From Microbacterium sp. EYE_78 (GTDB lineage Bacteria; Actinomycetota; Actinomycetes; Actinomycetales; Microbacteriaceae): a stretch of 64,000 nucleotides of DNA. Positions within the stretch are counted from its first letter, which is position 1. Every line of letters begins with the position of its first letter. Location: NCBI RefSeq assembly GCF_023149035.1, contig NZ_JAHXMY010000002.1:372001-436000 (forward strand). The letters run 5' to 3'. A program made the position numbers and the translations under genes. Positions 1 to 8,615 of the stretch are shown here, in pieces. The notes beneath the pieces are model-generated. The model made no database searches and had not been told where the DNA came from. It was given only the letters and a program-made list of their open reading frames with translations.

Positions 1-374
1 AGGGCGCTGTCTGCGCCGGTGCCGTAGATCCAGGCGGACACCTCGCCGAGGACGGCGCGCGGATCGTCCACGACGAGCACGGGGACGACGGCGTCTGCGA
101 TGAGGTCAGCGCCGGCATCATCGGTGAGGATCGCGACCGCGCCCTGCTCCACCGCGTGGGACGCGAGCTCGGCACCGTGCCGGTTGGCGCCCTGCACGGC
201 GACGAACAGCTCTCCCGAGCGGAGGTCCGCGGTCGCGAGCGTGACGCCGCGCACGGTGAGTCCCGACAGGTCATGGGTGCTCGACGCCCCGACGTGTGCG
301 GCGAGATCGGCGAGCGGCCGGGTCGGCGGCGCCGAGGGACGGAGGACGGGCGGCATCGGGGAGGCGTTCGTCAT
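1..374 (-). CDS. murE: MurE-like UDP-N-acetylmuramoyl peptide ligase, 5' part
   Basis: Only the first 124 residues are in the window; the gene runs off the left edge. The visible part matches the N-terminal UDP-binding domain of Mur ligases of the MurE type: an LADLAAHVG-like start, then VRGVTLATADLRSGELFVAV and GANRHGAELA, corresponding to the family pattern GVTxDSRxVxPGDLFVALPGxxxHGAxF. MurE adds the third residue (diaminopimelate, lysine or another diamino acid) to UDP-MurNAc-dipeptide in the cytoplasm. The ATP-binding and substrate-specificity regions are outside, so the amino acid used cannot be read. No other cell-wall cluster gene is adjacent, so this copy lies outside a dcw cluster or is a second homologue. 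Confidence 0.8.
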   Translation of the reverse strand, partial: MTNASPMPPVLRPSAPPTRPLADLAAHVGASSTHDLSGLTVRGVTLATADLRSGELFVAVQGANRHGAELASHAVEQGAVAILTDDAGADLIADAVVPVLVVDDPRAVLGEVSAWIYGTGADSA

Positions 375-415
375 GGTCCTCCCATCATCCCACCCGGCCT
401 CCGACCGGTCGGGTC

Positions 416-1102
416 TCAGACGCGTCGACGGTTCAGCAGCGCGACGACGAGAGCGGCCGCGCCGAGGACCAGCGCGCCTCCGGCGAGCCAGGTCGCCGTC
501 GCATCGGCCGCCGGAGCGGTGGCTGCGGCGGGCTCGGCGTCGGCTGCGGCGTCGCCGTGGTCCTCGCCGTGGTCCGAGGATCCGGTCTCGGACGCGGCGC
601 CGACGGCGACGAGCGGTGCGGGGGACTCGAGCTCGTCGGGATCCTGCCCGTCCTCGGCGATCTCGCTCCACGCGGTCTCCGCGGTGCCGCATTGCTGGAC
701 GACGGGGAATGCGACGTCCGTACCGCCGGCATCCGACGAGAACAGCGCGTCGAACGCGACCGTGGCCGACAGCCCGTCCTCGACCGGCGTGACGGCGGTG
801 TAGGTGATCCGGGTCGGGACACCGTTCTCACCCAGCTCGCGGTCGATGGTCCACGCGCCGTCGACGATGGGGGTCGCGTTGTCGACGGCGTCCGGGATGT
901 CGAACACCAGGGCGGTCGTCGCCGCGCCGTCGCAGCCGTGGCTGAAGGTGAAGTCGAGTCTGCTGGTGGCGCCCGCCGCCGCGCCATCGGCGTGGACGTG
1001 GACGTGGGCGGATGCCGCGAGTGGTGCAGCGAGGACGAGGGCACCGCCGATGGCGGCACCGGTGAGGGCGAGCGCCGAACGGCGCGGGGCACGAGTGGTC
1101 AT
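416..1102 (-). CDS. YcnI-family (DUF1775) exported copper-associated protein
   Basis: A 228-residue exported protein. It starts at an ATG preceded by a GGAGAG ribosome site. A signal peptide (Arg-rich start, hydrophobic core) ends in ASA, so cleavage would leave HVHVHADG as the mature N-terminus. In the YcnI/DUF1775 family this new N-terminal histidine is a copper ligand. The family domain fills residues about 38-170; an acidic, His-containing linker and a C-terminal membrane segment followed by NRRRV anchor it. It lies 74 bp downstream of a His-rich membrane protein gene on the same strand, so an operon is likely. The metal is inferred from the family. Confidence 0.85.
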   Translation of the reverse strand: MTTRAPRRSALALTGAAIGGALVLAAPLAASAHVHVHADGAAAGATSRLDFTFSHGCDGAATTALVFDIPDAVDNATPIVDGAWTIDRELGENGVPTRITYTAVTPVEDGLSATVAFDALFSSDAGGTDVAFPVVQQCGTAETAWSEIAEDGQDPDELESPAPLVAVGAASETGSSDHGEDHGDAAADAEPAAATAPAADATATWLAGGALVLGAAALVVALLNRRRV

Positions 1103-1176
1103 GGGTTTCTCTCCAGAGCGGGGCGGCGGGGTGCCGCCGGGGGTGATGAGCGGTTCGTCGCCGGTCGGCGACGCGC

Positions 1177-1821
1177 TCAGCAGGGCGGTCCGCGCCGGGA
1201 GAGATCGGAGACGAAGAGTGCCGGGACCGGAGCCGGTGCGACGGTCGCCGGGACGGCGAGCGGGACGGCCGGGTGGGGCGAGGTGGGGAGCGTTCGTCGC
1301 AGGAGGCTCCGGATGCCCGCGGCGACGGCTCGCAGCATCCGTTCGCCGTGGCAGACGGCCAGGACGGTCACGACCGCTGCGATCGCGTGTCCGCCGAGCA
1401 TGGCTGCGTCCGGGGCGGGCGAGGCGGCACCGGGCGCGAGCAGGAGCGGTGCGTGGAGGTGTCCGTGCGCGCCGGCGGCGCTCGGTGCGGCGTCGCCGAC
1501 CATCGCGAAGGCGCCGTGCAGCATCGCCTGCGCCGCGACGACGGCCAGACCCGTCCGGGGTGCCGAGGCGGCGCGGCCGACGATCACGAGCGCGACGGGC
1601 CAGGCCAGGAGGATGACCGCCGCGACGAGCCACGGCGGCGGTGCGGATCCGCCGGCCACCGTGTGCGCGGCCGCTGCGGCCACGGTCGCGACGGCGGCCG
1701 CCGCGCCGGCGCGGATCGCCCGGCCGCGTCGGGTGTCGCGCGCTCCGGGGGTCACGCACTCCACACTAGTTTCCGGCGACGCTCGCGGCGTCTCGCGCGC
1801 CTGTCCCAGCGGCGCATTCAT
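1177..1821 (-). CDS. His-rich polytopic membrane protein upstream of YcnI (paralogue of 62543..63139)
   Basis: 214 residues with about four to five hydrophobic segments and a His-rich outer loop (AGAHGHLHAP) followed by GGHAI and CHGERML. The start at 1821 was chosen because the upstream extension overlaps the divergent rseP start. It is clearly related along its length to the protein at 62543..63139, sharing an AAGG/VAGG segment, the LAVxxxQxxxH helix, a His cluster, an HAI/HGL-AxVTVxAVxxGE helix and a proline-rich tail. Both paralogues are first genes before a predicted metal-handling protein (YcnI here, PepSY there). I recognise no named family; a role in metal handling is inference from context and His clusters. 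Confidence 0.7.
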   Translation of the reverse strand: MNAPLGQARETPRASPETSVECVTPGARDTRRGRAIRAGAAAAVATVAAAAAHTVAGGSAPPPWLVAAVILLAWPVALVIVGRAASAPRTGLAVVAAQAMLHGAFAMVGDAAPSAAGAHGHLHAPLLLAPGAASPAPDAAMLGGHAIAAVVTVLAVCHGERMLRAVAAGIRSLLRRTLPTSPHPAVPLAVPATVAPAPVPALFVSDLSRRGPPC

Positions 1822-1847
1822 AGCGGGCGGGGGTAGCGTGTCGGCTC

Positions 1848-3161
1848 GTGACCGTTCTCGCATTCGTCATCGGCGTCCTCGTGCTGGTGGTCGGCCTCGC
1901 CGTGTCCATCGCGCTGCACGAGATCGGGCATCTCGCTCCGGCCAAGGCCTTCGGGGTCCGCGTGGGGCAGTACATGATCGGGTTCGGACCGACCGTCTGG
2001 TCGCGCCGGATCGGCGAGACCGAATACGGATTCAAGCTCCTGCCGCTGGGTGGATACATCTCGATGGCCGGCATGTACCCTCCGTCGCGCGACGCCGCGG
2101 ACGCCCGCAAGGGACGCCCGCCTCGCCGTCGCCGTCTGTTCGAGACACTCATCCAGGATGCGCGGACCGTGAACGATCAGACCCTCGAGGGCGACGGCGC
2201 CGGGCGGGCCTTCTATCAGCTGTCCGTCTGGAAGCGCGTGGTCATCATGCTCGGCGGGCCTGCCATGAACCTCATCCTGGCGATCGTGCTCTTCGCGATC
2301 ATGTTCTCGGGGATCGGCGTCCAGACCGCCACGACCACCGTCGCGTCCGTCAACGAATGCGTCCTGCCCGCCGGCTCGTCGCAGACCGAGTGCGCGCCGG
2401 GCGACACCGTCGCACCGGCGGCGGCCGCCGGCATCCGCCCCGGTGATGTGATCCTCTCGGTGGACGGGACCCCCGTCGACACGTTCGCGCAGGCGTCCTC
2501 GATCATCCAGGAGTCGCCCGGCGAGGCGGTGCCCATCGTCGTGTCGCGGGACGGTGCCGAGCAGACCCTCGAGGTGACGCCGGTCCTGGCCGAACGCGAG
2601 ATCGCCCGGGAGGACGGGTCGACCGCGACGGCCGAGGTCGGGTTCGTCGGGATGTCGGCGACGGTCGCGTTCGTCCCGCAGCCGATCTGGGAGGGTCCGG
2701 AGGCCGCGATCGATCAGACCGGCCGGGTGGTCGGCATCATCTGGCAGCTCCCCGCGCGGGTCTACCAGACCGCCGTCGACACGGTCACCGGCGCGGGTCG
2801 CGACCCGAACGGACCGCTGTCGGTCGTCGGCGCAGGACGTCTCGCCGGAGAGGTCGCCGCGACCGAGGCGCCGATCGTCAACCGGGTGTCCGGCATCCTG
2901 GCGCTCCTCGGCTCGCTCAACATCGCCCTCTTCGTCTTCAACCTCATCCCGCTGCTGCCGCTCGATGGCGGGCACGTGGTCGTCGCACTGTGGGACGGCG
3001 TGAAGCGGGCGTGGGCGAGGCTGACGGGCCGTCGCGCGCCGCGCCCGGTCGACGCGACGAAACTCGTCCCGATCACCTACGTCGTCGTGATCGGCCTCAT
3101 CATCATGGGTGGGACGCTCATCCTCGCCGACATCGTCAACCCGGTGCAGCTGCTGGGCTGA
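1848..3161 (+). CDS. rseP: RseP/Rip1-type site-2 metalloprotease (M50)
   Basis: 437-residue intramembrane zinc protease that cuts membrane-bound substrates such as anti-sigma factors. The zinc motif HEIGH is at residues 24-28 in the first membrane helix. A PDZ domain covers about residues 165-270 (AGIRPGDVILSVDGTPV). The second metal site lies in the last membrane part (LLPLDGGHVV). It starts at GTG; a TAGCGT -10 box at 1834-1839 leaves only 8 nt before the start, so the mRNA is probably leaderless. In many actinobacteria rseP sits between dxr and ispG; here ispG follows, separated by an inverted anthranilate synthase gene. Confidence 0.93.
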   Translation: MTVLAFVIGVLVLVVGLAVSIALHEIGHLAPAKAFGVRVGQYMIGFGPTVWSRRIGETEYGFKLLPLGGYISMAGMYPPSRDAADARKGRPPRRRRLFETLIQDARTVNDQTLEGDGAGRAFYQLSVWKRVVIMLGGPAMNLILAIVLFAIMFSGIGVQTATTTVASVNECVLPAGSSQTECAPGDTVAPAAAAGIRPGDVILSVDGTPVDTFAQASSIIQESPGEAVPIVVSRDGAEQTLEVTPVLAEREIAREDGSTATAEVGFVGMSATVAFVPQPIWEGPEAAIDQTGRVVGIIWQLPARVYQTAVDTVTGAGRDPNGPLSVVGAGRLAGEVAATEAPIVNRVSGILALLGSLNIALFVFNLIPLLPLDGGHVVVALWDGVKRAWARLTGRRAPRPVDATKLVPITYVVVIGLIIMGGTLILADIVNPVQLLG

Positions 3162-3169
3162 CCTGAGGG

Positions 3170-5071
3170 TCACACCTCCACAGGGGCGAGGGCGTGCGCC
3201 ACGAGGCGCTCGAGCGTCGTCAGGCCGTCGCGGGACAGGATCGACTCGAGGTGTCCCTGCACCGACGCGTAGGCGGGACCGCGGAGCGCGTACACGTCGC
3301 CGGTGGTCCCGTCGGCGGCCACGTCCGTGCCGCCGACGCGCACCGTCCCCGGCGCGACGCGCGCGGTGAAGGTGTTGTAGAAGCCGATGGATGCCGGGGT
3401 CCCGAACACGTCGACGGTCTTCTGCAGTCCCTGGTGCGGGCTCGCGAGCGGGGCGAGGTCGATGCCCTGAAAGTCCGCCAGGACCTGGTGGCTGAGGCAG
3501 ACCGCGAGCAGCGGAGCGCCGGCGCCCACTCGGGCCGCCACGACGTCGCGCACGCGCGAGATGCGTGCGCTCGTCGCGTCGCGCGGATCGCCGGGTCCCG
3601 GGCCCGAGACGACGAGATCCGCCGCGGCGACCCGCTCGCTCGAGGCCTCGGACCAGTGGGCGATGGCCACCTCGAAGCCGAGGTGACGAAGCTGGTGGGC
3701 GAGCATCGTCGTGAACCGGTCCTCGGCGTCGACGACGAGTGCGGTCCGGCCGGCGTAGGGGCCGTCGCCGGCGTCGCCCTGCGGATTCAGCCAGAAGGCC
3801 GCGAGGCGGGCGTTGCGCGAGGAGAGCAGCTCGGCGATCGCGGGATCGTCGGCGAGCCTGCGTCGCTCGGCGGTCGGGGCATCCTCATCGACCGCCTCGG
3901 CGACCCGGTCGCGCTCGATCGCCCCGATGGCGCCCAGCACGCCCGCCGCCTTGCCGTGGGTCTCGCCCACCTCGCCGTAGGGGTCGGAGTGACGCACGAG
4001 CGTCGCTCCGACGGGGACGCGGACGCGACCGTCCACCAGGTACGCCGTGCGGATGAGGATCGGGGCGTCGAGGTCGTGCCCGCCGTCCGGACGCGGGGTG
4101 AACAGGGCCGCGACGCCCGAGTAGTAGCCGCGCGGGTGCTGCTCGTGGCGGGCGATGACGGTGCAGGCGTTCTGCATGGGGGAGCCCGTCACGGTCGGAG
4201 CGAACATCGTCTCGCGGAGGATGTCCCGGGGGTCCATCGTGCTCGACCCGCGGAGCATGTACTCGGTGTGGGTGAGCCGCGACATCTCCTTGAGGTGGGG
4301 CCCGGTGATGCGTCCGCCGTCGCTGCAGACGGCCGACATCATCTTCAGCTCCTCGTCGACGACCATGAACAGCTCCTCGGTCTCCTTCGTGGAGGAGAGG
4401 AACTCGGTCAGCGTCTCGGCCGTCGCGCCGCCGGCGGGATGCCGGAAGGTGCCCGAGATCGGGTTCATCGTCACGACGCCGTCCCTGGCGCTCACGTGCG
4501 CCTCGGGGCTCGCGCCGACAGCGAGGTGGTCGGGCGTCGACACGAGGAAGGTCCAGTACGCACCGCGCTCGTGCTCGAGGAGCGCGCGGAACCACGTGAG
4601 GGCGGCCGTCACCGGGTCACCGCCCACCGCCGCGGTGTAGTCGCGCCGGATGACGAAGTTCGCACCCTCGCCGCGACCGATCTCGTCGGCGATGACCTGC
4701 CGGACGATCTCGGCGTAGTCCTCGTCGTCGACGTCGAACCCGGCGTCGGCGAGCGGCACGCGGTCGGTGGGGAGCTGCGCGAGTGCCTCGGCGAGGGGGA
4801 GCGCGACGCGCTCCCCGATGATGAGACAGCGCAGCGGTGCACGATCGTCGTGGCACGCGAAGCCGCGTTCGACGACCTGGCGGAACGGCACGAGGGCCAG
4901 CACCTCGCGGGGCGTGCCGGTCGCGTCGGTCAGGGGGATGTCCGCGAGCAGCTCGACGTCGACGACGTCACCGGTGAGCACCTCGACCGTCGCGCCGTCG
5001 CGGGCGAGGAGGGCGAAGGGGACGCCGCGCGCGGCGAGGTCGGCGAGGATGATCGGGGCGGTGCCGGTCAT
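3170..5071 (-). CDS. trpEG: Fused anthranilate synthase (TrpE-TrpG / PhzE-type)
   Basis: 633 residues joining a chorismate-binding synthase domain (about 1-420) to a class I glutamine amidotransferase domain (about 435-625). Synthase motifs include MNPISGTFRHP, VVDEELKMM, LTHTEYML and MFAPTVTGSP. The amidotransferase nucleophile is the Cys in AVCLSHQ, where the usual motif is GVCLGHQ, and the His-Glu pair lies in QGHLES. The fused layout also fits PhzE (aminodeoxyisochorismate synthase), but no phenazine genes are near and a tryptophan leader peptide and attenuator precede it, so anthranilate synthesis for tryptophan is more likely. The stop lies 8 bp from the convergent rseP stop. Confidence 0.85.
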   Translation of the reverse strand: MTGTAPIILADLAARGVPFALLARDGATVEVLTGDVVDVELLADIPLTDATGTPREVLALVPFRQVVERGFACHDDRAPLRCLIIGERVALPLAEALAQLPTDRVPLADAGFDVDDEDYAEIVRQVIADEIGRGEGANFVIRRDYTAAVGGDPVTAALTWFRALLEHERGAYWTFLVSTPDHLAVGASPEAHVSARDGVVTMNPISGTFRHPAGGATAETLTEFLSSTKETEELFMVVDEELKMMSAVCSDGGRITGPHLKEMSRLTHTEYMLRGSSTMDPRDILRETMFAPTVTGSPMQNACTVIARHEQHPRGYYSGVAALFTPRPDGGHDLDAPILIRTAYLVDGRVRVPVGATLVRHSDPYGEVGETHGKAAGVLGAIGAIERDRVAEAVDEDAPTAERRRLADDPAIAELLSSRNARLAAFWLNPQGDAGDGPYAGRTALVVDAEDRFTTMLAHQLRHLGFEVAIAHWSEASSERVAAADLVVSGPGPGDPRDATSARISRVRDVVAARVGAGAPLLAVCLSHQVLADFQGIDLAPLASPHQGLQKTVDVFGTPASIGFYNTFTARVAPGTVRVGGTDVAADGTTGDVYALRGPAYASVQGHLESILSRDGLTTLERLVAHALAPVEV

Positions 5072-5100
5072 GGGGGATCTTCCGTTCGGGGCGGTCGCCG

Positions 5101-5140
5101 CAAAGAGAAACGACCGCCGGCTGTCAGCTCGGGCGGTCGT
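5101..5140 (-). terminator. trp attenuator hairpin with U-rich tail
   Basis: On the minus strand a 9-bp perfect stem (ACGACCGCC at 5140-5132 with GGCGGTCGT at 5118-5110) closes a 13-nt loop and is followed by TTCTCTTTG. This is an intrinsic terminator between the leader peptide and the anthranilate synthase start. Upstream, GGCGG at 5161-5157 can pair either with the leader-peptide end (CCGCC) or with CCGCC of this stem, giving the protector and antiterminator alternatives of classical attenuation. Confidence 0.85.
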
Positions 5141-5161
5141 CGGGTGCACATGGCGTCCGCC

Positions 5162-5197
5162 TCAGGCGGGGCGCCACCACGTGCGGTTCGCGAACAT
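5162..5197 (-). CDS. trpL: trp leader peptide with tandem Trp codons
   Basis: An 11-codon ORF, MFANRTWWRPA, has two adjacent TGG codons at 5179-5174. It ends 90 bp before the anthranilate synthase start and just upstream of the attenuator hairpin. A TAGGTT -10 box lies 6 nt before the ATG, so the leader peptide is probably translated from a leaderless transcript. A ribosome stalled at the Trp codons would cover the protector arm and free GGCGG at 5161-5157 to form the antiterminator. As I recall, fused anthranilate synthase genes of Streptomyces have similar leaders. Confidence 0.85.
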   Translation of the reverse strand: MFANRTWWRPA

Positions 5198-5284
5198 GGG
5201 GCGAACCTACCACAGCGACCCGGCCCTGGACCCGCCGCGCGCACCCACAGCGCCGGGTCAGCCGGCGCGGCCTAGGCTGGTGTC

Positions 5285-6436
5285 GTGCCAGCAGTCAACA
5301 TCGGGATGCCCCGCGTGCCGGAGACCCTCGCGCCTCGCCGCAAGAGTCGTCAGATCAAGGTCGGCAAGGTCCTCGTCGGCGGCGACGCCCCCGTCAGCGT
5401 GCAGTCGATGACGACGACGCCCACGACGAACATCAACGCCACGCTGCAGCAGATCGCCGAGCTGACGGCATCGGGCTGCGAGATCGTCCGCGTCGCGGTG
5501 CCGCATCAGGCCGACGCCGACGTGCTCCACATCATCGCGGCGAAGAGTCAGATCCCCGTGATCGCCGACATCCACTTCCAGCCGCGCTACATCTACACCG
5601 CGATCGACGCGGGCTGCGGTGCCGTCCGGGTCAACCCGGGCAACATCCGCGAGTTCGACGGCAACGTCGGCCAGATCGCCGCTGCCGCCAAGGCCGCGGG
5701 GGTGTCGCTGCGCATCGGCGTCAACGCCGGTTCGCTCGACAAACGACTGCTCGAGAAGTACGGCAAGGCGACGGCGGAGGCTCTCGTCGAGAGCGCCGTC
5801 TGGGAGGCATCCCTCTTCGAGGAGCACGACTTCCACGACTTCAAGATCTCGGTCAAGCACAACGACCCCGTCGTCATGGTCAAGGCGTACCGCATGCTCG
5901 CTGAGCGGGGCGACTGGCCGCTGCACCTCGGCGTGACCGAGGCCGGGCCCGCGTTCCAGGGCACGATCAAGAGCGCGACGGCATTCGGCATCCTCCTCGG
6001 CGAGGGGATCGGCGACACCATCCGTGTCTCGCTGTCTGCGCCGCCCGCGGAAGAGGTCAAGGTCGGTCACCAGATCCTGCAGTCGCTGAACCTCCGCGAG
6101 CGCAAGCTCGAGATCGTCTCGTGCCCGTCGTGCGGCCGCGCGCAGGTCGACGTCTACACGCTCGCCGACAACGTGACGGAGGGCCTGAAGGACATGACCG
6201 TGCCGCTGCGCGTCGCCGTCATGGGCTGCGTCGTGAATGGCCCGGGTGAAGCCCGCGAAGCGGACCTCGGCGTCGCGTCCGGCAACGGCAAGGGGCAGAT
6301 CTTCGTCAAGGGCGAGGTCATCAAGACCGTCCCCGAGGCCGAGATCGTGCAGACGCTCATCGAGGAGGCGAACCGCATCGCCGACGCGATGGGGCCGGAT
6401 GCCCCCGTCGGGACGGCGCAGGTCGTCACCTCCTGA
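5285..6436 (+). CDS. ispG: 4-hydroxy-3-methylbut-2-enyl diphosphate synthase
   Basis: 383-residue IspG (GcpE), the [4Fe-4S] reductase that makes HMBPP in the MEP isoprenoid pathway. Cluster cysteines are seen in [10 protein letters not shown] and in [11 protein letters not shown]. The N-terminal TIM-barrel begins with [11 protein letters not shown], typical of the family. The GTG start is preceded 6 nt upstream by a TAGGCT -10 box at 5273-5278, so the mRNA is probably leaderless. The length is normal for the short bacterial form. It shares its promoter region with the divergent trp leader. Confidence 0.96.
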   Translation: MPAVNIGMPRVPETLAPRRKSRQIKVGKVLVGGDAPVSVQSMTTTPTTNINATLQQIAELTASGCEIVRVAVPHQADADVLHIIAAKSQIPVIADIHFQPRYIYTAIDAGCGAVRVNPGNIREFDGNVGQIAAAAKAAGVSLRIGVNAGSLDKRLLEKYGKATAEALVESAVWEASLFEEHDFHDFKISVKHNDPVVMVKAYRMLAERGDWPLHLGVTEAGPAFQGTIKSATAFGILLGEGIGDTIRVSLSAPPAEEVKVGHQILQSLNLRERKLEIVSCPSCGRAQVDVYTLADNVTEGLKDMTVPLRVAVMGCVVNGPGEAREADLGVASGNGKGQIFVKGEVIKTVPEAEIVQTLIEEANRIADAMGPDAPVGTAQVVTS

Positions 6437-6512
6437 GGATCCGTCCCGGGCGATATCGGATCGTTGCATGCCGGGATCGCGATGCGATTCCGGCGGGTGC
6501 CATGCTCGACAT

Positions 6513-7571
6513 GTGCCCCGAATCGCTCGCATCGTCGTTCCGCTCGTCGCCTTGGCTCTGCTGACGGGGTGCGCACCCGCAGATGAGGTCGCGCCGCAGC
6601 CGTCGTCTCCTGCGTCGGTGGCGGCATCCCCCGAACAGCCGTCTCCGACGCCGACGGCCACGCCTCGGACGGAACCGATCCGCCTGTTCGACGGTGACTG
6701 CGGCTCGGTGATCGCGTCCGAGACCCTCGACGCGCTCCTCGGCGACGGATGGAAGGACTACGACCAGTGGCTGGCCGAGGATGGTCCAGGTATCCCCGAC
6801 CGCGTCGCCGCGGCGCCCGAGGGAACCCTCGGTGGCGTCGAATGCCGATGGAAGGCGCCCGACGAATCCGCGTCGGGGCTGTTCGACCTCCGCGTGCTGG
6901 CGCTGCCGGCAGGGGCCATGCCGGCGTCCTTCGTGCAGGCGTTCGCGACTCCCGCGTGCGATGCCTCGTACGACTCGCTCGTCTGCCGACTCGTCCGCGT
7001 GGAGGACGGCGTCGCGATCCTCGCCGCGACGCTCGCAGCGAGCGAAGAAGAGCGCCACGGCGACGCGCTGACCCGCGGGATCGACGCGGTGGCGGCGTCG
7101 GCTCGCGAACAGGGCGTCACGGCTGAGCCCGTCACGCCCACTGACGCGTGGTCGACGAACGGGACGTGCGACGAGGTCGGCGGCGCTGTGGCGGATCTGA
7201 CCGACGGCACCTTCTCCGCGGGGTACTGGGAAGGGTCCGAGCAACCCGAGCAGACGCTGTTCGCCGAAGCCGGGGTCGCGCAGGACTGCCCTATGTACAG
7301 CGACAGCGAGACCATTCCCGAGGATGAGACGTTCCGGATCTTCACGGTGTCGTCCTACCCCGGCGGGCAGTGGATGTGGTCCGATCTCGTCGACGGCGCG
7401 ACCGCGGTCGAGGTCGACGGCGCCGCCGCGGCCGCATCCTTCGCGACGGCCGACGACGAGGCGGGCGACCTGTACGTGACCGACGGCGTGAACATCCTCA
7501 TCGTCGGAGGTGCAGACGTCGCCTTCAACATCGACGTTGCAGAACGGGTCCTCGCGCGCTCAGTCGAGTAG
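6513..7571 (+). CDS. Putative lipoprotein, unknown function
   Basis: 352 residues starting at GTG with a lipoprotein signal: Arg residues, a hydrophobic stretch (IVVPLVALALL) and lipobox LTGC. A Pro/Ser/Thr-rich linker follows to about residue 55. The remainder holds two similar halves that each begin with a Cys-containing GDCGSV or GTCDEV segment and contain further paired cysteines, suggesting two small disulfide-bonded domains outside the membrane. No SD is evident at the chosen start; the signal sequence decided it. I do not recognise the family. Confidence 0.7.
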   Translation: MPRIARIVVPLVALALLTGCAPADEVAPQPSSPASVAASPEQPSPTPTATPRTEPIRLFDGDCGSVIASETLDALLGDGWKDYDQWLAEDGPGIPDRVAAAPEGTLGGVECRWKAPDESASGLFDLRVLALPAGAMPASFVQAFATPACDASYDSLVCRLVRVEDGVAILAATLAASEEERHGDALTRGIDAVAASAREQGVTAEPVTPTDAWSTNGTCDEVGGAVADLTDGTFSAGYWEGSEQPEQTLFAEAGVAQDCPMYSDSETIPEDETFRIFTVSSYPGGQWMWSDLVDGATAVEVDGAAAAASFATADDEAGDLYVTDGVNILIVGGADVAFNIDVAERVLARSVE

Positions 7572-7595
7572 CGCCGACTCCACTCGCCGCGCTCG

Positions 7596-8615
7596 TCAGC
7601 TCCAGAGGGAGTGGTACGCGTTGATCGCCGGCTGTCCGCCGAGGTGCGCGTATAGGACCGTGGAGTCCTTCGGGATGTCGCCGCTCTGCACGAGGTCGAT
7701 GAGCCCGGCGAGCGACTTGCCCTCGTAGACCGGGTCGGTGATCATCGCTTCGAGCTGCGCGCCGAGGGCCATGGCATCCAAGGTCGATTCGACCGGGAGA
7801 CCGTACAGCTCGCCCGCCCAGCCCTCGAGCACCTGGATCTCGTCGTCGCGCAGGTCCCGCCCGAGTTCGATGAGCTCTGCGGTGTTCCGCGCGATGCGGG
7901 CCACCTGGTCGCGGGTCTTCTGCAGGGTGGCGGATGCGTCGATGCCGATGACACGACGCCGGACGCCGGTGAGCTCCTCGAGTGCCGCGAACCCGGCGAT
8001 CATCCCGGCGTGGGTGGATCCGGTGACTGTGCAGACGACGATCGTGTCGAAGAAGACGCCGAACTGCTGCTCCTGCTCAGCGACCTCGAAGGCCCAGTTC
8101 GCGAAGCCGAGGCCGCCGAGGCGGTGCTCGGATGCGCCGGCAGGGATCGGGTAGGGGGTGCCACCGGCATCCTCCACGTCCTGCAGTGCCTGCTTCCAGG
8201 AGTCCCGGATGCCGATGTCGAACCCGGCGTCGTCGAGGCGCGAGTCAGCGCCCATCATGCGCGAGAGCAGGATGTTGCCGACCTTGTCGTTGACTGGCTC
8301 GTCCCACGGCACCCACTTCTCCTGCACGAGGCGCGCCTTGAGTCCGAGGTGCGCGGCGACGGCCGCGACCTGTCGGGTGTGGTTCGACTGGTAGCCGCCG
8401 ATCGAGACGATCGTGTCGGCACCGCTCGCGAGCACGTCCGGGACGATGTACTCGAGCTTGCGCGTCTTGTTGCCGCCGAAAGCGAGGCCGCTCGAGACGT
8501 CCTCGCGCTTGGCCCACACCTGCGCGCCGCCGAGGTGCTGCGTCAGTCGCTTCAGGTGCTGCAGGGGGCTCGGCCCGAAGGTCAGCGGGTGGCGGGGGAA
8601 CTGGTCGAGGATCAC
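7596..8615 (-). CDS. acdS: 1-aminocyclopropane-1-carboxylate deaminase
   Basis: 339-residue PLP enzyme that splits ACC, the plant ethylene precursor, into ammonia and 2-oxobutanoate. The PLP lysine is in AFGGNKTRK (about residue 50) and the nucleophile serine region is [11 protein letters not shown]. The residues separating true ACC deaminases from D-cysteine desulfhydrases look right: a Glu in VESTLDA and a Leu in LYAHLGG, where desulfhydrases have Ser/Thr. Length matches the family (about 338). The GTG start overlaps the stop of the upstream GntR gene (GTGA), implying coupled translation and shared control. Confidence 0.93.
   Translation of the reverse strand: MILDQFPRHPLTFGPSPLQHLKRLTQHLGGAQVWAKREDVSSGLAFGGNKTRKLEYIVPDVLASGADTIVSIGGYQSNHTRQVAAVAAHLGLKARLVQEKWVPWDEPVNDKVGNILLSRMMGADSRLDDAGFDIGIRDSWKQALQDVEDAGGTPYPIPAGASEHRLGGLGFANWAFEVAEQEQQFGVFFDTIVVCTVTGSTHAGMIAGFAALEELTGVRRRVIGIDASATLQKTRDQVARIARNTAELIELGRDLRDDEIQVLEGWAGELYGLPVESTLDAMALGAQLEAMITDPVYEGKSLAGLIDLVQSGDIPKDSTVLYAHLGGQPAINAYHSLWS

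Noticed and set aside
3170..5071. Phenazine or secondary-metabolite PhzE function
   Set aside because: The fused layout resembles PhzE, but there are no phz neighbours and the gene has a Trp-codon leader and attenuator, which point to tryptophan synthesis.
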